From: Adineta steineri
Lineage: Eukaryota; Rotifera; Eurotatoria; Adinetida; Adinetidae
DNA length: 64,000 nt
Assembly (NCBI GenBank): GCA_905250115.1
Contig: CAJNOI010000031.1
Location: forward strand, 557,379-621,378
Direction of reading: 5' to 3'
How positions within the stretch are numbered: position 1 is the stretch's first letter; each line of letters starts with the position of its first letter. Under the pieces are notes generated by a model. The model was not told where the DNA came from and did not search any database. It saw nothing but the letters and a program-made list of their open reading frames with translations. Shown piece by piece: positions 11,801-24,021 of the stretch. A program made the position numbers and the translations under genes.

Positions 11801-14079
11801 TTTTTGATATCATTTCTAAAGCTGTTAAAGATTGTTCTGCTGTATCAATTGATGTTATACTTCGTAACTAGAATAAATAAAGAATAACAGATATGTTAAA
11901 TTTTGTTTTGTAAGAAATTTTACTTTGCTTAAAAATATAGGAGTAGCTTCGACAACTTGAATTGCTGAACGAGGTAATGCTTCCATAAGATAAGTTAAAG
12001 CTCGACATGCTGTTAATGCTATTTCAGCATTGGCTTCATTTTCATCTGCTAAACAATCACGTAATGGTGGATAAAGTGCACGAAACTGAAATCCAGGTAA
12101 TGTATCTTCATTACTCATAACAAGAAGCTAAAATTAGAAAGAAAAAAACATATTTTCTATTGTTTTATTATTGATGAAATACATACGGAACATAATTCAT
12201 TAAGTGTTGTTAATTTAACATCAGGATCAGGTGACTAAAATAAAAATATTTATATAAGAATTAATATATTGATTTGTTATTTACTTGTATTCCTTGAATA
12301 TATTGTTGTAAACGTCCATTTATTGAGCTTCCACCTCCAACTCTACTCATTAAATGTTGTACACGACCTGTTAATGTATGAAAAAGTGCTGCACTAGCTG
12401 AACTGCCACTTGTGGCAGCACGAACAAAATTTGGATCAGATAGTATATCACGTGCTGTAGGACTATTATCGGGATCAGTATCACTTTCAGTTGACATTTG
12501 TAATGGTTGTTTTGTATTACGATGAGCACTAGCAACAAGTGGTGAAGTATATGATGTGGTTGGAACAAAACCAGAGTAAGATTGAGCTGATGATGGCGGA
12601 GGAGACGAAGAATTGTGTTGATAATATGCAGGAGAATTAAATAAATGTAACGGATTATTGGAGGAGGTTACACCGGTATTATTTGTATCGCACGACCGGC
12701 TTTCAGTACCGGCAGTGTTGGTGACGGGCACCGATGAACGACTTAAAAAAAAATAACAAAAAAAATAATAATATTATCAATGCCTTGTCCTATTTACTGA
12801 AGAGGTTATTACGATAATCATATGGCAAGAAAATATTTTATGTATATACATATACAATAAATAAAAGAAAAGAAAATGTCGACGTCCTTAATCGAAAGAG
12901 AACGAGAGAAAAAAAAATGTTTGATGTTATTGCTTTGTACAAGGTCATTCACTTGCAAAATAATCATGAAATTTTAACTGGACTTTTATTTGTTATTCAT
13001 GGTTAACATCAAACTAACTTTAGTTACTGATAAATAGCATAAATAGCAGTCACCAATAGACCTTTATGTCGATTATTGTGTCATGTTTTTTTCTTCTTTT
13101 TCTTCTCTTTCTTCTATACGAAACCAGAATGCGATGAATAAGGGTTTTTTTTCTCTTTTCTTCTGTGTACTAGTGCAAATAAGCGCGTGCAAACGGACGT
13201 CTTTAGTCGCACATCTGTACACCGTAGCAACAATGCATTAGTTTGCGTCATAATTTGAAGTATACAAAAGAAGAAAAAAAGAAACAGATCTTTTTACCTA
13301 GAAGAAGATTGACCCGTTGTCAAATAATCAATATATGATTTTGTTGTATAACGACGTGATCGTCGATTACTATTAGTTGAAGGTTCGCTTGCAACTGTAT
13401 TAAGTTCTCGTCCGCCTGTTTTTAATATTTAAACAAAGATAAATTATTAGAATTTAATAATATTATTACCGGCTCTTCGTTTAACACAAAAATTCCCCGT
13501 GTCTGTATCTTCACTTTGTTGTTCAGAATCACTTTTTTTTCTTCGATTATGATGAAATAAAATCGGTGCAGAATTTCTTTTTGATTTTCTTCGAATAGAT
13601 AAATGTTCGTCTTCGTCAGATGATGATTCTCGTTGACGTTTTGTTGTTTTTAAATTTGTTAATTGTTCACTTCGTTTACGATGTCTTATAACATTCGATA
13701 TATGATGAGATAATGATGATGTTGTTCGTTCTCTATTATCTTCTTGTTCTTCGTTTAAATCCGATTCCGAATCTATTCGACGTTTATTATTGCTAATGGA
13801 AAGTGCTTCAAGTGCTTTCGATTTTGCTTGACGAGTTGTAGTTGATGATGAAGATGATGATTGTTGTTCTTCGTCTTCTAAAATACAAGATCCAAATCTT
13901 TTTTTTCTATTATATTAAAATACCTTTAATAGTTGATTTATTTGTCGTTGATTTACGGTCAGCACTAATTTCAAAAAAAACGAATTTTATTTTTAATAGA
14001 ACAAATTAATTTCAACATACGTTAATAATCTTAATGATCGTCTAGTTGAGGAGCTCGAATTGTTTTGCATGTGGGCCAT
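5879..14079 (-). CDS. TRIP12: TRIP12-type HECT E3 ubiquitin ligase
   Basis: TRIP12 is a HECT ubiquitin ligase of the ubiquitin-fusion-degradation type, mainly nuclear. The start at 14077-14079 gives [18 protein letters not shown], like the basic, Ser-rich N-terminus of the family. Order along the protein: disordered Ser/Arg region (14079-12290); armadillo-like repeats (about 12260-10960, e.g. [20 protein letters not shown]); WWE domain (about 11015-10840, WHWQDDQGL and QAIEQAW); a long region with [20 protein letters not shown] and [19 protein letters not shown]; then the HECT domain from about 7730. The catalytic cysteine is in [17 protein letters not shown] near 5945-6000, and the C-terminus ends FLLS, as in animal orthologues. 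Introns are short except 12742-13297, 6087-6280 and 7387-7608, the last holding a transposon-like insert. The gene is complete and apparently functional. Confidence 0.96.
7409..7565. mobile_element. hAT-like MITE inside a TRIP12 intron
   Basis: A GC-rich insert sits in an otherwise AT-rich intron (7387-7608). It begins CAGGGGCGTAA and ends with TTACGCTACTG, so the ends form imperfect inverted repeats of the CAGnnGCGTAA type seen in non-autonomous hAT elements. Long G runs (7471-7530) and a matching C-rich segment lie inside. The flanking 8 bases (ggtatctt and ggctaatc) match poorly, so the target duplication is decayed or the ends are misplaced. Without the insert the intron would be about 65 bases. 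Confidence 0.6.
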
Positions 14080-16483
14080 TCGAGACGATGTTGGACATTC
14101 GAAAGAATAAACTATTATTAGATTTATTTCGCGACATTGAACATACTAGAGATCGATCGAGATAGGAAAAGAAACTGAAGTCGAATGATAACGATATATA
14201 TAAGAAGTTTTTTAAGAAAACAGATTTTTTATATTAAGTAAATTGTATGAAGAAAGGAAAAAAAATGTCGAAACAATATGTGTTTATTATGTATTCTAAA
14301 AAAGAGAAAAAATAATAATAAATTTTATTACTCAAGAAAAAAAAAGCAAGAATGAACAATATGATCGATGGATGATGAGAGACAAGACTCAACTGAAATA
14401 TCCTATTGGATGATGGTTGTTTGTGCATTGATTTAAGTTGAATATGCATTTAAATCAGCTGATTCCTATGCTCGTAAATATTTACGTGAATACGGATATT
14501 ACGATTTTATATTTCGTTATTAATAAATCTTGTCATCTGATATTGTTTTTAGAAAATATATTTTATTAAAATGAGTCATACATTTACTCAAAATATTTCC
14601 TATACTATCGATCAATTCTATCCGAAAAAAATATTTACTTCCTATAGAAATTACATACTTGTATAGTCTCTAATAATTATTATAAAATAAAATATGCAAT
14701 TATTGATGCATAAAGTTGTTTTGAAAATAAACGTGAATAGAATGGGTTTTATATTCTTACATACAATTGTGCAATACGATTGTTTTGAGGTAGTAGAGAA
14801 ATTACCAAATAGATATAATAATATTTATTCGGGAATAAATGGGAGGTTAAAAATAACTTTTATCAACGAATCGTATAGTTATATCTATATTAAATAGGTG
14901 AAAATTAATCATAAATATGAAAGCGACAGGAGATTTTTAGAGCTGATTAAAAATATTTATTTATTAATGATGAAAAAATTATTTTATATAGTATTCTTTA
15001 GATTCAAAAGAATTATAAATAGGCATAGTTTCAAACATCCGGCAATCTTATTTTCTAGTTTAAAATATTTGTTCGCAGTTTTTCAAAAAAAAATATTGTA
15101 TTACATGGTGTTGTTTTAAAACTTCAAGGATACATAAACAGATATTTGTAGGGTAACTCATCCTATTTCATTATAGAATTTCTCTTAATTCATTTTAAAA
15201 ATAAAGCAAAGAAAAATACTTCTTTTGTCATTTCCTATAGAAAATATTTCACAAGCACAGATCTTAAAAGATTAAATGTACATATAAGCTTTGTCGTAGA
15301 ATCTATATATATGTTAAAACGTATTGAAGAACTTTTCCAGTATAGTTATTTGGGGCACAAATTTTTTCTTTCAAAGATATATTATGACAAAAATGATATA
15401 CATAGATTATTTATTTTATCTAGAAACAAAAAGAATATGACGACTTCTGTTCCTATCATTTCATTTGGAAATTAATACTTCTCGCTCTATCGATATGTAA
15501 TATGTCTTCTACGTATAACTATATGTGGATAGAATGGAAAAGAAATAGTTTATACTGAAGACGAAAGATACTATAGTGATGAATCAAACATACGTATCTT
15601 CAACATGTTGTTTCTCGATTATATTTAGCTATGATTGATTTACTGAAGTTATTTGACAAAAAAGAAAGAAAGTTTTTTTATTTTTATAAGAAAAACGAAT
15701 AAGATTATATACAGAAACTTTCATATTTCAATTCAGTTGTGATAAATCGTTTGTCAAATGAACAAGTATTGCGAGATTAATGGAATTAATTCATTTTTTC
15801 ACATGACATCTATCGTCCGCTTATTTTATAGCTTAGACAAATTACGAAAAAATATTCTTTCATAGATAATACATGTTGATAAATAAAAAACATTTCAAAT
15901 ATTTAAACAGCTATACAATGACCTCAGTCATTATGCAACCGATCAAAATTCAGGTATAATAATCTGCCTAAGTTACATATTACATGAATTCTATTTTTAT
16001 ACAAGAGAAGAAATTAACATTACATGCGTATTGGCATCTACTGTTTAATATTCTCCTTCTCGTAGAGAAGAGTCCAGTAAACAAATTGTCTGATTGCTTG
16101 CTTGCTTGTGTGTCCGCAGGATCAAAAAAACATCGAAGATCGATTTTTCGATGCAGGGACTTCGAATCTGACGTTAGTTTTTCAAAACTCTGTAAAAAAA
16201 TTTTTTTTTTCGATAAATGACCATTTTTTTTATAGAAAATTTGACGAAATGGTTTTTGAGGTCGGGGACTTCGAATCTGATGTTAGTGTTTGCAAGTTAT
16301 ATAAGTAAAGGGTCCCGTAGCATTGTAGAACACCATTTCTATGAGAAAGAGCTAAGCGAATCCTTAGATGAGCGTTACTTGTTTATTAATTAAATATATA
16401 TAACACTTGAATTATTCGAAAAAAAAGACCCATCCCAAAAGAAGACAAAAAAGAAAATAATTATATTAAAAATCAGTCTTTTA
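14080..16483. other. Intergenic region upstream of TRIP12
   Basis: This is 2.4 kb of AT-rich sequence between the TRIP12 start and the 3' end of the homospermidine synthase gene. The only notable content is the repeat element at 16048-16384. Two open frames at 14694-15119 have no family resemblance and lack splice context, so they were not called. Confidence 0.6.
16048..16384. mobile_element. Short inverted-repeat element, copy A of a two-copy family
   Basis: The element shares its ends and an internal block with 33050-33228. The left end is CTCCTTCTCGTAGAGAAGAG. Near the right end is TTTCTATGAGAAAGAG, the approximate reverse complement. This is followed by a conserved tail, GCTAAGCGA, then GCGTTACTTGTTT. 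The shared internal block includes TGTGTCCGCAG and a run of A followed by CATCGAA. Copy A also contains an internal direct repeat (GGACTTCGAATCTGA at about 16158 and again near 16266), absent from copy B. No protein is encoded. Confidence 0.65.
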
Positions 16484-17989
16484 TTAATCTTCAACTTGAA
16501 ATGATGTAAATTGCCAATTCTCTTTAATTTTATCGTTTTCCGGTGGCCAATTAGCTGCTTTTGAAACCCAAGTTCCTAAATAAGGCATACACATATCAAG
16601 AATTTCATCAACATCAATATCATCTGGTAAACATATTCCTTCATTTGGATGTTTCATACAATATTGAAGAGCAGCAACAACACTAATAGCAACTTGCAAT
16701 GTTGTTGCACTTTGTCCAGATATTATTTCTCTCGTTTGATGAATATCAAGTACACTACCTGTCCACCATGCATTTATATAAGGACTACCAAGTAAAAGAA
16801 CACCAACTTCATCAGCACCTTCAATAATATCATCATTTAATATGCGTAATGTTGGCTGTAATTGATAATTATGCATACGAAATTCAACTAAAGAACTTAA
16901 TGCAGGATCACATGGTAAATATGCATAATGAACAGTTGGTCGATATAAAACTCCATTATTATTTTCATCATCAGTATAAACTGATAAATATTTTGAAAGT
17001 CCATATGCTTCACCATGTCTTATAACCATGCCAATGATTTCACCACTTGGTACCCATGAACGAACCTAAAATAAAGAATATTGATTGAATTAGAATAATT
17101 AAACAAAGATTTACCCATGTATTCATTCCTTTTGTAGAGAGACAGACTTGATTGCGTGGACCATTACTATCATTATGAAAAAATGTTCCATTTGGAATAT
17201 CTCTTTCATGTGTTCCCCAACCCATTTCAGCTGGTGCTGCACCTTCTTCAATAAAACCTTCAATTGACCATGTATTAACAAATTCATTAACTTTTTTTGG
17301 ATCATTTGTTAATTGTGTATCACGTTCAGATATATGAATTGTTTTTATATTCAATAAATATGCTAATTGTGGATAATCTTTTCTTTGTAATGCATTTTCT
17401 AATTGAATTTTATTATTATTTGAAATAATTGTTTCATTTTGATTGAGTACATATTCAGCCATATCAATGAGACCACGTTTAACAAAATGTGAAACAAGTC
17501 CTGGGTTACAACCATGATCAAGTATTGCTGTTGGACCTTTTTTATTCCATTTAATATCATTTTGCATTTCAATTAATTGCATTTGTCGATGATATAATGT
17601 TAATAAACGTGGATCATTCTTATATTTTTCACCAAATGGTTCCCATAATTCAACTGATGTATTAACAAAACAAACTTTATGATCATGACACCATTTTAAT
17701 AAACATCTTGTTTCAATATTATAAGCAAGATCAAGAAGTATATCATCTTCTGATAAATATTCATTTAAAATTCTTTCATAATTACTTTCTGTAATTAACA
17801 GTTGTTGATATTTTATTTGATTGTATTTAATAAGATAAGGTTCAAGTTTAGTTGATAAATCAATTGCATCAATAATAGTTATTGAATGAATCTTATTCTT
17901 TAATAGAAAATAGTCGATTAAGAGTGGTAATGTGCACTGTGATACACCACCATAACCAATAACCAATAAACGACGGGAAGAAGAGTCCA
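16484..17989 (-). CDS. Homospermidine synthase of the bacterial (saccharopine-dehydrogenase-like) type
   Basis: This enzyme uses NAD to make sym-homospermidine from polyamines such as putrescine and spermidine. Two exons are clear, 17115-17989 and 16484-17065, joined by a 49-base GT-AG intron. Together they give about 486 codons, close to the roughly 480 of bacterial enzymes. The Rossmann motif GYGGVSQ is near the N-terminus. Later come HGCNPGLVS, HISERDTQ, NTWSIEGF, GWGTHE and RPTVHYAY, all diagnostic of the family. By recalled numbering of the Blastochloris enzyme, Glu210, Trp229, Glu237 and His296 have equivalents here with the same Glu-to-Trp spacing. The start codon is unresolved: no suitable ATG precedes the conserved region in frame, so an upstream exon beyond 17989 is likely (a donor-like CAACAAG/GTAAGA lies near 18455). 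Animals normally lack this gene, which suggests horizontal acquisition. Confidence 0.88.
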
Positions 17990-19510
17990 CTTTTGATAGA
18001 AACAGTTGAAATATACTGTTTTTACAAGAAAAACGAAAAAAAATATATATATTGAAATCGAAATGATATGAATCTATCAAAAATGACGTTCCGTTTTATT
18101 TCGAATTTCGTATTGAAATGGGAGTAATTATCAGCTGCAATGTCTTCTGACAAGGCACGACCTTGTACTATTAAAATTACTGTAAGTACGTATATATATT
18201 CTATTCAACTATGTGAATACAATACAACTGTATGATAGCTACGTGGGTTGATTTTATATGCAATAAGAGATTAACAGATTTTATAGAAATACATCATAAG
18301 TATGCGCAGATTAGAATCTCGAAAAATTGAAGAAGCGTTTTTGCAATAATTTTAAAAATATATAACAATATTTCAAAATCCTCATAAATAACTTAAGTTA
18401 TCGCATATTACGTGTTAGTGACTGTAAACAAGAACATAAAATATATCTTACCTTGTTGAATTATCTACTCTGGCTGTAATTTATTTGTATGAATAGGTTG
18501 CATATGTACATATACGTGCTCATATGCATACGCTATACAATAAATTTTTATTTTACGATTTTCAAAAAATTAGTGGTAGACTGGATAAACTATACTTTTA
18601 TGCGATGTACGAATCATTCATGGCTATTAAATAATAAGCACCTGCCAAACTCGATGAGTTAATATCTGAATAAATAAAAACAAGTTTTTATGAATGTAAA
18701 CATCGGAATTATGTTTCTTTGATCAAAAGGTAGATACAGTGAATAGTGTGGGTGTGCATAGAGGATGAGAATATTCACCCATATTCATATTTTCACCCAC
18801 ACATCAATGCAAAATCATCTTACGACTTTACATGAACGATACGATAATGGCTCGATGAATGTTTCCGATTGCCTGATAGGTTTATCACTTCTTATTGAAG
18901 CGAAATATAATAATTGATAGTTGATTCATCAAATTTTTTCGATTAAAATAGGATTTATCATCAATAACAAATGTACAATTTTTATTATTACTATAACACA
19001 TAATAAAGGATAAATATTTCTTTGTAGTCTTATTGCATTATTATCAGCAGCTCTGTCTGAATATTGTTTTTGACAGTAAATGAACGATTAAAAATCATCA
19101 AACGGAACATAATTATATTAAAAACGCATTATCCTCTTGTTTTTTTTTCATTATTTTATGCAAAACACAAACTGCAGATCATGTAAATACTTCTAAGTCA
19201 TCTATTACCTAAAATAGTTGATTAAGTTCTGAAAACTTAGAAATAAACTCGGCTCGTTTTAACTAAAAAATAATTCTTTCATATTTACTCGCCATTAGCT
19301 AATATTATTCAACCAAACGTGATTTGCAAAGACATCCTAGTAATGTTATTTGTTCGACTGAAAATAAAAACTTATCGCCTATATCAAATACAATCAAAAA
19401 AAATGATAGTTTTTCAAATGTTTTGTACGTTTCGTTTACATTATTTACTTACCGATACAAATCATTTGAATTACTCTGCATCATTTTAGTTTACTCTTAT
19501 TAATTGTAAA
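17990..19510. other. Divergent intergenic region, probably holding the 5' exon of homospermidine synthase
   Basis: This separates the minus-strand homospermidine synthase from the plus-strand TTLL11-like gene and should contain both promoters. It is AT-rich. A small inverted repeat, GTGTGGGTG at about 18745 and CACCCACAC near 18795, could form a hairpin. No additional gene was recognised. Confidence 0.5.
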
Positions 19511-22476
19511 ATGACAACCAAAGATTTTAATAACGAATACGAAAATTATCAAATATCCGAAGGTACAAATACAGAGAATGATATTTATGATCAAGGATCA
19601 TTATCAAATTATATTGATACGAAAAGTAACAAGATTGTAATTAATATCCCACCAAAAAGAATTAAATCAAATTCAAAACAAATAAATAAAATGCAAATTT
19701 CACGATTACAATCAGGTCAAGCATCTCCTAATAAGAATTCAATAAATTCACCATCTTCAGCGATAATTAAAAATGAAAAAAATACGAATAGTATTAAATA
19801 TTCCATAACAGTCGATACAAGTAAAGCACGAACAAATCTTGACGTTGTACGTTTATGTTTACGAGAACTTCGATGGAAAGAAGTAAATTTCTTTCCGATG
19901 AAAATAATTCTTCAGATTTATTCTTTCAGTCTTCATCTGATACTGCTCTTCATTCTGATATATATTGGCATGCATCATCCTATCATGAAGGAAATACAGA
20001 TTTTGCATTAAGTACAGGTCGAGTGAATAAATTTCCTGGTATGTTAAGAAATTTTCTAGATTTATTTTCACTATATTTTACGAAATATAGGCATGAATGA
20101 TCTCTTACGTAAAGTTCATTTGAGTCGTTTATTGAATAATATGCGATTATTATTTCCAAATGAATATGACTTTTATCCTAGAACATGGTTTCTTCCAGAA
20201 CAAAATCAACAGTTTAAAGATGATATACGTTATATACATCAATTAGATAAAAAATGTAATCGTCAACTAACGACATTTATTGTTAAACCATCAGGTCTAT
20301 AAAAACAAAATAATGCTTTTAGTTAAATGTATTTTATTAATTTTTAGGCGGTTCACAAGGTGAAGGGATATATTTACTCCGAGATCCATCTCAAAAATTG
20401 AGTACAAAACGTTCATATGTTGCTCAAGGTTAATAATTTAAATATTTAGATTTTTATTAAATTATTTCGTATTTTTGTTTTAGAATATATCGATCGACCA
20501 TTATTAATCGATGGTCTTAAATTTGATTTAAGAATTTATGTTCTTATATTGAATTTATATCCATTAGAAATTTTTCTTTATGATGAAGGTCTTGTTCGTT
20601 TTGCTACAATTGATTATAATCGTCCAACAACTGCAAATATTCATGAAATATATATGCATTTAACAAATTATTCTTTAAATAGACATAATATTAATTATAA
20701 ACATACAATTAATAATAAACAAACAGATGGTAGTAAACGTAAATTAAGTCTTATTTGGAAACAATTAAGTAAAATATATGGAAATAAAAAAATCGAATAC
20801 ACAAAGTTTTTAATTACTGAAATGATTAACAAAACAATATTAGCTATAGCACCTGAATTATGTGTTGAATATGAACATGAATTTTTATTAAGAAAAAAAC
20901 AAGGATTGTCTTGTTTTCAGGTATAAATATAATTATATTTTAATATTGAAAGTATATATATTTATGAGTAGATTATTGGTTTTGATATAATACTTGATAA
21001 TCAACTGAAACCAATATTGCTAGAAGTCAATGCAAATCCTTCGCTTAGCATTGGTTTTGATAAAGAAAATGAACAAGGTAAAATACGACAAAATGTACAA
21101 AGTTTATTAATTATTTGAATTATTTCTAGGAAAATTAATTTGCCAATCAAGTCCAATTGATGAAGAAATAAAAAGACCTTTAGTTCTTGAAACACTTAAA
21201 TTAGCATTACCAAAAAAACAATTAAATACAATGTAAGAAAATGATGATTGTTTTCATTCAAAATTTAACTAGAAATTGTTTAGTGCTCGTCATGTTAAAT
21301 ATCAGGTGAATGATAAAATTATAACTGAACGAATTGAAAGAGTGGCTCAACGTCGTCTTGAAGAACGAAATAGGAAAATAAAAGATGAACGGCAACGTCG
21401 TTTTGATGTAAAATTAAATCCATTTTTTTCACGACCATTAAAAAGCGCACCGCAAGAATCTTTACGTCAACAACAAGTGTATATTTCTTCTCCAAGACAT
21501 TCGGATCATATAATCCTACGACAAGAAGATTTGTTAATATATCCATCAATAGATTCTGGAGAAAAACTTCGTGGTTCTATTGATAATGATGAAATTTGTT
21601 CATCTATAACAGCTACAACATTTTCTTCACTAGATACAAGACAACCTTCGATTAATTCTGAACCATTTGTTTCTATAAAAACAAAAACAGATACAGCAGG
21701 ACCTTTAAAACTTATTTTTTCATCAAATAATCAAACAAAATATGAACATTTACTTGTAGTGAATAAAATAGCCGATATTTATATTCAACTCGTCGTTAAG
21801 TTAGGATCTAAAACAATGACTAGTGAACAATTTCGCAGTTTTGCTAAGTAAATTTGACATTTTTTCATATTTTAAATATATGATTTCATTTAAATGATTG
21901 ATTAGTACATGTCGAATTATTGACAAAACAATCACATCATCATCAATCGACATTCTTTATTATCAAATACTTAAAAAATGGCAACAGTTTGTATCAAAAA
22001 CAACTTTAACAGGTAACCTATATTGATATTATATGTTGCTATAGAAGGTAAATATATATCCCTATTTAGGTCTACCATTTGCAGCATTTATTGAAGCATT
22101 TTTTTCCTTATCACAACGAAAATATCCTAATGATCACAGTTTATTTGATAGTGCTAATCATCTAGTGAATGTTTATATTGATCATGTAAATTCTAGTTTA
22201 CCAGTTTCTTCAAGTATTCCTCAATCTGATCAATATTTTCTTCATCGAACTACTAAAAATAATAAAACAATGAATTCTTCATCATTAAATATTCGCTCAT
22301 CAACAGCAAAAACATTAATACGTAGTTCAACTGCTACACAATCAAAGACTTCTACACTTGTAGTTTCTAAACAACAAAATCTTCCAACAACGAATAATAC
22401 TAATGAAAATACCCGAAAAAGTATACTAAAACAATCAACTAAAAGTGTTTTTCCTTTATTTTTTGATGTTTTATAA
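19511..22476 (+). CDS. TTLL11: TTLL11-like tubulin polyglutamylase
   Basis: TTLL enzymes are ATP-grasp ligases that add glutamate chains to tubulin tails, mostly on ciliary microtubules. The start at 19511 is the first ATG of a long frame and precedes a basic disordered N-terminus. Then comes VDTSKARTNLDVVRLCLREL, which matches the TTLL11 subgroup. ATP-grasp motifs follow in order: DIYWH, VNKFPGM, FYPRTW, IVKPSGGSQGEGIYL, KFDLRIYVL, HLTNYSLN and LLEVNANPS. After the catalytic core, a second conserved block (about 21690-22190, with DILYYQILKKWQ and AFIEAFFSLSQRK) matches the TTLL11 C-terminal region. Introns include 19883-19929 (47 bases) and 20039-20090 (52 bases). The tail is Ser/Thr/Asn-rich. 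Subfamily assignment rests on remembered human sequence; TTLL6/13 relatives are the main alternative. Confidence 0.9.
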
Positions 22477-24021
22477 AAAGTTTTATTTTTTTAATAAGAA
22501 CAAAAGAAGTGTTTATTTAACTTAAGTTAACATATCATATTATCAGTATTGGTGTTATAGAAAACAAAATTGTTTTCATATTTATATTATGATGTGATAC
22601 TCAGTAGTTATCTCAGCTGTAAAAATAATAAATTTTATACAGTCTGTCCAACTATTTATTTCTTTAGAAAGATAAACTACCAATTCCCAACATGACCACT
22701 TTTTCACAAGCTATCCTTCTTTAATTACTAGAATATGCAGCTCAGATGGTTTGCAGATAAATTGAAGAATAAAGGGACATCATTTATCAATCGGACTTTT
22801 ACAGTTAGTCAAAAAATATATCGCAATGTTCTTTCAGAACAATAAAAATAGCATACCCATTCATCTATTTAAAACCTTATATTTAACATGATACCGATAA
22901 AAGTACATTTGTTTTATCTTTTCAATATGATGTTATCTATAAGTACTACAAGATTTGCTAATTTAAATAACTTTTTCGAGATTATAACTTGTCTTGAATG
23001 TTTAGATTACGCTATCCGTGTTAATTTCGATATGATTTATGATATAACACGTGCTATTTACGAGTTAGTGTGTATGTATTTATTTCGAATATCAAGAAGC
23101 TCGCTTAGATTGTACTTTCCACTTTTCTTACATATTATGACAGACGGCAGTAAACACAATAACAGAAAAATATGGAATCTAAGGACAAATTCGAAAGCTA
23201 ACAAAGGTTAGATTACGTTATATATGAGAGATATATACTTATCAAGGACATGCGCGAAACACGCTTATGAATGTGTGAAAGAAGAACGAACTAATAATGT
23301 GGTCTCAAAGTATATATAAGAAGAAATGAATCAAAAGTACATTAAAATATAGATGAATAATCGAGGTTATTGCAGTCACTTTATTCAAGTATAATTAACG
23401 ACTTATATGAAGATGGATTCTTACAATATTAATCATTGAAAACGAAGAAAACTTGTTAAAGTGGCATCGAGATTTAATTGAAAGATTGTAAATAAATATT
23501 TGATTATATCACAGTAAAAAAACGATCTGAAACTTTATATAGAGTGAATGGAGCCGAAGAAACCGATTTCTAAGCCATTATGCTTTTGAAGAGAATACAT
23601 AAATTCATACTAACTCGAGATCTTATTGTCGAAATTAAAATTCAACGCTTAATTAGTTCATATGGTTAAATAAAGTCATATTTATCACGAACAATCATTT
23701 CAAGTCTTTAAAACATTATAGGGTAAGAGCGATATACAAGTCAAACGATTATTTTACGTATTTAGCTAAATGAGAATTGACGTATTCTAATTGATGATGA
23801 ATACAATTGAACATCTAAAGAAAATAATTCCAGAAACAAACTAATAGAAATATTTTAGAATGATACTATTAGGAAGGATGACTTTGAATAAATCTCAGAT
23901 CTATTTTTTGCATTTTAATAGTAAAAATTGGACTTTTTTACTTGAAAATAACAATAAGTTAGTGAATTTTATATCGTATTAAACAAATAAATAGGCATAT
24001 ATTGATTTTATATTTCATTTA
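22477..24021. other. Intergenic region between convergent genes
   Basis: AT-rich sequence lies between the TTLL11-like stop and the 3' end of the membrane-protein gene. A 107-codon open frame at 22888-23211 has no family resemblance and no splice support. Nothing else was recognised. Confidence 0.55.

Noticed and set aside
14694..15119. Two consecutive plus-strand frames (67 and 73 codons).
   Set aside because: Separated by a stop, no shared family or splice sites; likely chance in AT-rich intergenic DNA.
18144..18186. Plus-strand ATG frame (MSSDKARPCTIKIT) followed by a GTAAGT donor, upstream of the TTLL11-like gene.
   Set aside because: It could be a first exon, but the TTLL11-like gene already has a good start at 19511 and no acceptor linking the two in frame was convincing. 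It also overlaps the probable leader of the opposite-strand gene.
18747..18752. TGTGGG hexamer (also near 61762 and 63005), the telomere unit reported for bdelloid rotifers.
   Set aside because: Only isolated single units occur; no tandem array, so there is no evidence of a telomere or interstitial telomeric repeat.
22888..23211. 107-codon open frame downstream of the TTLL11-like gene.
   Set aside because: Composition is that of random AT-rich DNA; no domain, no neighbouring exons, no conservation evidence.
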